DNA of 64,000 bases from FEN-987 sp035517955. Its GTDB lineage: Archaea; Thermoproteota; Bathyarchaeia; 40CM-2-53-6. Shown here piece after piece: positions 59,825 through 64,000 of this stretch. How positions within the stretch are numbered: the stretch's first letter is position 1; each line of letters starts with the position of its first letter. The stretch is from contig DATIYC010000200.1 of NCBI GenBank assembly GCA_035517955.1, positions 19,724 to 83,723 of the forward strand, in the 5' to 3' direction. The notes beneath the pieces are model-generated. The model was given only the letters and a program-made list of their open reading frames with translations. It was not told where the DNA came from and made no database searches. The position numbers and the translations under genes were made by a program.

Positions 59825-60346
59825 ATGGATACTTACGACTGTATCCGGACAAAACTGGATGTGCGAGAGTTCGATTCCAAACCTGTCCCAGCAGAAGTGA
59901 AGTTGAAGGTGCTTGAGGCCGCACGCTTGACGCAGAGCGGAATGAATTCTCAGGATTGGCGTTTCATCCTCGTTCAGGATCCAACACGAATTAGGGTCCT
60001 TGCAAATGATAGCACCACGGGGCAATGGGTTTCTGGAGCAAATTTTGCAGTCATTGTTCTCATAAATCCGAAGTTCGGCTTTCATTTGATCGACGCAGGC
60101 AGAGCGGTACAGGATATGCAATTGGCTGCATGGAACTATGGTGTCGTATCCCGCGTCTTCACTGGCGTGAAGGAATCAGAACTCCGTAGAGATTTCGCGA
60201 TTCCCCAGAACTTAGCTCACGCTATCACTGCCGGCTTCGGTTACCCGGTTAAAAAAATACTTGGCAAAAAGAACCGCCACCAATTGAACGAAGTCGCTTA
60301 TCTGGATAAATATGGCAACCCATTAGAGGCTAGCCAAGTAACGTGA
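59825..60346 (+). CDS. Nitroreductase family FMN protein
   Basis: 173 aa from ATG 59825; the longer frame begins with 24 hydrophobic, non-conserved residues. DCIRTKLDVREFDSKPV and LEAARLTQSGMNSQDWRFIL are the typical nitroreductase opening with FMN phosphate contacts. DAGRAVQDMQLAAWNYGVVS and the HAITAGFGYP segment follow. Length is short, as in archaeal members. It is followed by a PPOX gene 16 nt later. Confidence 0.88.
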   Translation: MDTYDCIRTKLDVREFDSKPVPAEVKLKVLEAARLTQSGMNSQDWRFILVQDPTRIRVLANDSTTGQWVSGANFAVIVLINPKFGFHLIDAGRAVQDMQLAAWNYGVVSRVFTGVKESELRRDFAIPQNLAHAITAGFGYPVKKILGKKNRHQLNEVAYLDKYGNPLEASQVT

Positions 60347-60362
60347 GCGTGTAGCGGATAGC

Positions 60363-60746
60363 ATGGCGCTCTCAAAGAGTGAGTTAGAGGCGGCCCTGGA
60401 AAAACCTCGCCTAGCTCACCTGTCCACAGCCAATCTAAAGGGAAAACCACGAGTCACACCGATGTGGTTCAAGTACGAACAAGGAACCTTCTACTTCACT
60501 ACCCGTCTCAACCGCCTAAAAGCTAAACACTACAAACAGAACCCGTTCATGGCTGTAAGTATCGCGACAGAGGAGCAACCATACGTCGCAGTGTGTGCCT
60601 TCGGAAAATCAGAAATCATCAAAGAGAACAGGGAAGGGTGGTTGAAGCGAATCGCCTACAGGTACGGAGAGAAGGAAGGAAAAGCCTGGCTAGAAAGCCT
60701 ACTCAAGCAACTCGACCGGATCGTTCTTGCACTGAGACAAGAATGA
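60363..60746 (+). CDS. PPOX-class F420/flavin-dependent protein
   Basis: 127 aa. Split barrel of the pyridoxamine phosphate oxidase superfamily: RLAHLSTANLKGKPRVTPMWF, FYFTTRLNRLKAKHYKQNP and VSIATEEQPYVAV match F420H2-dependent reductase-like members. It is co-directional with nitroreductase (16-nt gap), likely one redox unit. Substrate unknown. Confidence 0.83.
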   Translation: MALSKSELEAALEKPRLAHLSTANLKGKPRVTPMWFKYEQGTFYFTTRLNRLKAKHYKQNPFMAVSIATEEQPYVAVCAFGKSEIIKENREGWLKRIAYRYGEKEGKAWLESLLKQLDRIVLALRQE

Positions 60747-60792
60747 ATCTTATCGTGGCACTACGGCCGGGACGATAGTACAAAACAGGACA

Positions 60793-61233
60793 ATGGAGAA
60801 TCTATGGCGACCTCGGTTTCGTGAATTAAAGGTCAAAATTATCTACCCAGATGCTGTTCCCAAATGGGGGAAGCCAAACTCGTCGGTGCAAGAATTAGGA
60901 GATGCGCATAGTCCTAAAAATTTCAACAAAGAAGTTCAATCGGAACTTGACGGTGCAATATTGAGGCTACTCGGCCGCGAAGTGCTGGGGGCCCTATACA
61001 AGCATCTTAGGGATCAGTACGATGTTACTGCAGACGAGGTTCCCTACCGCCTCGAAACCGTGTTTCACGTGCTTTACGATGTACTTGACGAGCCAGGAGT
61101 TCAAACCATCCAAATGGTCACGGCAAAACGACTATACGACAAATTTGGTCTAACTTTCACGTATGTGGATTACTTCAGACTTCAAGACTACGTGAAACAA
61201 GCCAAAGAAGTTCTAGCAACTCTGTGGAATTAA
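60793..61233 (+). CDS. NitrOD5-like helical domain protein
   Basis: 146 aa. Residues ~50-130, LDGAILRLLGREVLGALYKH then LRDQYDVTADEVPYRLETVF and MVTAKRLYDKFGLTF, resemble the NitrOD5 archaeal signal-output domain (LG--v--aly-hLe---g-----ip). The first 45 residues are unrelated and basic. The domain usually occurs in chemotaxis or PAS sensory systems, but here it stands alone. The assignment is from memory of the pattern and needs a profile search. Confidence 0.5.
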   Translation: MENLWRPRFRELKVKIIYPDAVPKWGKPNSSVQELGDAHSPKNFNKEVQSELDGAILRLLGREVLGALYKHLRDQYDVTADEVPYRLETVFHVLYDVLDEPGVQTIQMVTAKRLYDKFGLTFTYVDYFRLQDYVKQAKEVLATLWN

Positions 61234-61321
61234 GCAGGATGCGTAAGCGCCTGACTTCACATAACCCTTAGAGAATCAAGTTAGTCCATGCAAGAAAAGA
61301 CTTTCAGACGTTTGCTATCTA

Positions 61322-63055
61322 TCACGTGTTTGAACCAAGATGCTTCGAACGGTAAGTTCGTCTTCTTTTCTGTGTGATTCGCTTTCGCAGTTCTCTGAAG
61401 TGCTGTTGATGTTCTCTCATTTTGGTTTCAAAGAATTGTGTTGCTTCATTGCAGATGAGTTGGTCAGTCTGGGCATTTGTGGCTAAGAAGGGGATGAGTT
61501 CATTGTAGGACTTTTCTCTAAGCTGAGGCTCAGTGATCTGTCCTCTCACTGATTCCGATATCAGCTTGCTCAATGATTGTTTTAGGTCATCGAAGTGAAT
61601 ATTTCTCATTGTGCTAGGAAGGTTAGTTGTCTTTTTCTGGAATTTGAATATGAAGTCACCCACGAACGCGCCGATTTGCATTGCGTGAAAGGTCGTGTTG
61701 TATGAGCGTATCGGATTCTGGTAGACGGCGCCATGCGGGAGCAATGTCAGGCCTGCCCTTGACGCTGCTACGACGAAACTTGCAACGATTCGAACATCTT
61801 TGCTGTTGAAAGTTGAGACCAAGTACCGGTCAGGTTTGAGAACCCTATAACATTCAGAGAGAACTGCGCCTAGAATTGTTTCGTATTGTTCTCGTTTCTT
61901 TCCTTGCGTTTTGTTAATGATGAGCTCTTCATTCTTGTCTATGGTAACACCCTTGTTCGTCCATATGTGCCAATAATCGGAGAGTTCAGCGTAATTCACG
62001 TTTCCGCCATAGGGCGGATCAGTTATGATCGCATCGATGCTGTTGTCTGGTAGTGAAATTCTTGTAGAGCTACCAGTCACGAGAAGACATGTTGCGGCGC
62101 CTTTCGTTAGGTCGACAAAATTCCGGCCAATCTTAACGTAATCTCCGAGCTGGTCATTTCCATACTCTTTCCCGCGCAGAACTGCGGCAGTTCTCCGACG
62201 GAATGTGTTCCATACATTGATCTCCAAACTTTTGGGGTATATCCAGTAGGCATGCATCGCCCAGCCTTCAACTATCTTACCCCTCAGATGTGATTGCCGG
62301 CTAGCCCACTTCAAAGAACTGCTAAACGCAAATTTCAACCACTCCGCGGTATCTCGGTCGTTTACACTTTCAATTGCATCTAGTAACTGAGAGAGTGCGA
62401 GCAAGTTTCTTGATGTAAAAAGCTCATTAAATGATTTGATTCCTCGAAAGAGTAAAGAATCTGTTTTATCCCCGTTGGGGATACGAGTGTTCGGGTACCA
62501 TAACTTCTTACTTTCGATGATTTCAGCAGACTCCTTACCTATCCTGGTTGCGAGTCTTGCATCTTCTTTTTCGGCAGGGCTCTCAAGGGAACCGCAGTTA
62601 GGACAATCATACTTAACTCGTTCAATCGTCCGTGTGCTTTCGTCCCATTCTATCCAGTCAGCAATTGCCGATCCACTACAGTTCCGACACTTGGTTTCGT
62701 AGAGCGAGGAAATTTCTCGGCCAACCCTGGAATCGAGTAACCGAAATGTGTCTCGAAAGTGGTTAAGGTCTGCGTGTTTGCACTCCATCTCTGTAACGTA
62801 TGTCGCGAGAGGGTTTAGGTCGATTCCGACAGCTTTTCTCCTCAGCTTCAGTGACTCAACAATTGTTACGCCGCCCCCACAAAAAGGGTCGAGGACGATC
62901 TCACTAGGTGAAGAGTAGCCTTCAATCAGTGCACTAAAAACATTCCAAGGCCTTCGAGCAAAATACTTGTGCATTGTGTAGATGGGTGTGTGCGGTTTCG
63001 CCTCGATTACTGCAATCATACCAGAAGATGTCTCTGCCAACCCAATTCTTCTCAA
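61322..63055 (-). CDS. Zn-ribbon adenine-specific DNA methyltransferase (COG1743-like), orphan
   Basis: 577 aa. The opening HKYFARRPWNVFSALIEGYS, motif I IVLDPFCGGGVTIVE (about residues 55-69) and catalytic motif DPPYGGNVNYAELSDYW (about 347-363) define an N6-adenine DNA methylase. A zinc ribbon (CRNC ... CPNC, ~123-152) is inserted after motif I. This is the DUF1156-type methylase found in several defence loci, but no nuclease, helicase or DUF499 gene is next to it. An orphan epigenetic methylase or the remnant of a larger locus. Confidence 0.82.
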   Translation of the reverse strand: MRRIGLAETSSGMIAVIEAKPHTPIYTMHKYFARRPWNVFSALIEGYSSPSEIVLDPFCGGGVTIVESLKLRRKAVGIDLNPLATYVTEMECKHADLNHFRDTFRLLDSRVGREISSLYETKCRNCSGSAIADWIEWDESTRTIERVKYDCPNCGSLESPAEKEDARLATRIGKESAEIIESKKLWYPNTRIPNGDKTDSLLFRGIKSFNELFTSRNLLALSQLLDAIESVNDRDTAEWLKFAFSSSLKWASRQSHLRGKIVEGWAMHAYWIYPKSLEINVWNTFRRRTAAVLRGKEYGNDQLGDYVKIGRNFVDLTKGAATCLLVTGSSTRISLPDNSIDAIITDPPYGGNVNYAELSDYWHIWTNKGVTIDKNEELIINKTQGKKREQYETILGAVLSECYRVLKPDRYLVSTFNSKDVRIVASFVVAASRAGLTLLPHGAVYQNPIRSYNTTFHAMQIGAFVGDFIFKFQKKTTNLPSTMRNIHFDDLKQSLSKLISESVRGQITEPQLREKSYNELIPFLATNAQTDQLICNEATQFFETKMREHQQHFRELRKRITQKRRRTYRSKHLGSNT

Positions 63056-63195
63056 TGTCTTAGTATCTTCACTAGTCTTCTAGCCTATTCGCAATCACCG
63101 TGTCAAGCGCCTGTTAAATTTGTCCACATTACAAGATTCGTTCGCTTGGGACTATGGCTTCTTATACTCGCCGTGTAAACTCAATCGCGGATTAA

Positions 63196-63708
63196 GTGGA
63201 TGAAATGATCGAGAAAGCGATCTTTATGGAAGGTCACGTTTCGAAGGGAGGCACCTGCCTCTCCTCGTTCCTCATCCTCAAGGGAAAGACTGGAATCCTC
63301 GTAGGTAAGATAACAAAACCGGAAGTATGGGTGCAAAAGTTCCTGATGGGAGAAAAGTTTGCCCCTACCTACGCTGCATCAAACAAATGGTTACTGCCCG
63401 CCTCCCACCTCAAATACGGCGAAAAGCCTGAGGACGCAGCAAAACGAATACTCACCGAGCAAGTCCAATTGAAAAATGCCAGACTCAAGCTGCGTGAGGT
63501 GCAGTCACATCTGGCAGAGGATCCAAACGACCCTGATGCAGCCCACTGGGACATCTGCTTCGTTTACGAAGGAACCGTTAGAGGAAAAGTGAAAACCCCT
63601 GAATGGTTCTCAGAGCTTAGATTCGTAAAGCCAAAAGAACTCAGCAGTGAGGATTTCACTCGCGGCCACGGCGATGTGCTCAAAGAATCGAAGATAATTC
63701 GTAAGTAG
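63196..63708 (+). CDS. Degenerate NUDIX-domain protein
   Basis: 170 aa, GTG start. The fold order matches NUDIX: a strand pair SSFLILKGKTGILVGK, then WLLPASHLKYGEKPEDAAKR followed by ILTEQVQL at the box position. The catalytic REx2EE glutamates are replaced (RILTEQ), so pyrophosphatase activity is unlikely. Ligand binding or a structural role, as in ribosome-associated NUDIX proteins, is possible. It stands alone. Confidence 0.65.
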   Translation: MDEMIEKAIFMEGHVSKGGTCLSSFLILKGKTGILVGKITKPEVWVQKFLMGEKFAPTYAASNKWLLPASHLKYGEKPEDAAKRILTEQVQLKNARLKLREVQSHLAEDPNDPDAAHWDICFVYEGTVRGKVKTPEWFSELRFVKPKELSSEDFTRGHGDVLKESKIIRK

Positions 63709-63751
63709 GACTTTATCGACACGACTTAGTCGGCGTCAGCTCACGCATGAC

Positions 63752-63763
63752 GAGCTATAGCTC
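63752..63763. promoter_or_regulatory. 12-bp palindrome before the terminal small gene
   Basis: GAGCTATAGCTC is a perfect palindrome followed by a partial repeat (AGCTCAG). Its centre CTATAG is about 75 bp upstream of the small gene at 63834. It may be a TATA/operator element. Confidence 0.3.
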
Positions 63764-63833
63764 AGCTCAGTCGCTAAATGGCGCCTCCCCCTTTATCCTC
63801 CAGGGCTGAGCATGTGAGGAGGTGTTGAGAAAT

Positions 63834-63962
63834 ATGTGTGGATATGGTGAGCGTAGATACCTGACTAAGGAAGAGAAAGTCGAGTGGCTTGAGGAATACA
63901 AGAGCAACCTCGAGAATGAGCTCAAAGGCGTAACGGAAAGAATCGAAGAACTGAAACACTAA
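63834..63962 (+). CDS. Small conserved coiled-coil protein (42 aa)
   Basis: ATG at 63834, with a strong Shine-Dalgarno GAGGAGGTG 10 nt upstream. The peptide starts MCGYGERRYLTKEEKVEWLE and continues into a long charged helix ending VTERIEELKH. The pattern CGxGxRRxLTKEEKxExLEEYK-LE-ELKGV-ERI-EL is a recurrent small archaeal/bacterial protein family, related to DUF5320-type peptides. Function unknown. The RBS and pattern make it a real gene despite its size. Confidence 0.65.
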   Translation: MCGYGERRYLTKEEKVEWLEEYKSNLENELKGVTERIEELKH

Positions 63963-64000
63963 CTCCCCACACCTAACCCACCCTCTCTTCCTTTTCTTCT

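Noticed and set aside
1..64000. Integrated mobile element or virus
   Set aside because: No integrase, transposase, terminal repeats or tRNA attachment site was seen; accessory genes are mostly secreted proteins and regulators.

Overview
This window is chromosomal DNA of an archaeon. The evidence is a dense set of archaeal information-processing genes: both DNA primase subunits, GINS, PCNA, TFS, RpoL, RpoF, exosome Csl4, ribosomal proteins L44e, L10e and L21e, SRP54, aIF5A with deoxyhypusine synthase, Dph2, Nob1, DUF655 and a Dim1/KsgA methyltransferase. The mix points to the TACK group and most likely a heterotrophic Bathyarchaeia- or Nitrososphaeria-like lineage: archaeal split-type glutamate synthase, GINS next to PriS, secreted propeller proteins, a NitrOD5-like protein, F420-type oxidoreductases, and a pyruvate kinase that ammonia-oxidising Thaumarchaeota usually lack. 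This placement is inference. No rRNA, tRNA, CRISPR array, transposase or integrase was recognised.

Layout. 1-10.9 kb is almost entirely minus-strand replication, transcription and RNA-processing genes (Dph2, METTL5-like methylase, Csl4, RpoL, RNase III-like, DUF99, TFS, PCNA, PriL, then PriS, GINS, L44e), interrupted by a secreted subtilisin and a divergent Rieske ferredoxin. 11-17.7 kb holds a UbiE-like methylase, a DinB-fold protein and the L21e-RpoF-DUF655-Dpo4-KsgA-TrmJ-L10e series. 17.8-25.6 kb carries SRP54, PAC2, Hsp20, DHS/aIF5A, NAD kinase, Nob1, an OGG-type glycosylase and a GfcR-like phosphoribosyltransferase. 25.8-34.7 kb is mixed: PPOX and DJ-1 proteins, an NSUN m5C methylase, AlkA, NUDIX, a metallopeptidase, a radical SAM enzyme, pyruvate kinase and phosphoglycerate mutase. 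34.7-43.1 kb has a SWIM-type protein, a DtxR regulator, an Lrp regulator and a three-gene glutamate synthase operon. 43.1-57.3 kb is the accessory part: several secreted proteins, a DprA remnant, structured intergenic DNA, a direct-repeat array, a 14-repeat propeller protein and a histidine kinase/response regulator pair. 57.3-64 kb has redox proteins, enolase, nitroreductase, an orphan DNA methylase and small proteins.

How the genes work together. Enolase, phosphoglycerate mutase and pyruvate kinase form the lower glycolytic trunk, though they are scattered. aIF5A and DHS form the hypusine pair, and Dph2 starts diphthamide synthesis on EF2. Three HhH glycosylases plus Dpo4 form a base-repair and lesion-bypass set. 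The Lrp regulator is divergent from, and probably controls, glutamate synthase.

Main unusual observations. (1) Three genes (aIF5A, Nob1 and the SWIM protein) have conserved N-termini that can only be reached from a CTG codon; for Nob1 the CTG overlaps the upstream stop as CTGA. (2) A glutamate synthase operon has two tandem FMN-barrel paralogues with differently placed cysteine clusters and no reductase subunit. (3) Four 13-bp direct repeats lie at 22, 22 and 21 bp spacing. (4) A cluster of dyad elements lies between two convergent genes. (5) Two structured candidate RNA leaders or ncRNAs were found. (6) Several very small genes were found by eye, including a 43-residue, extremely basic protein.
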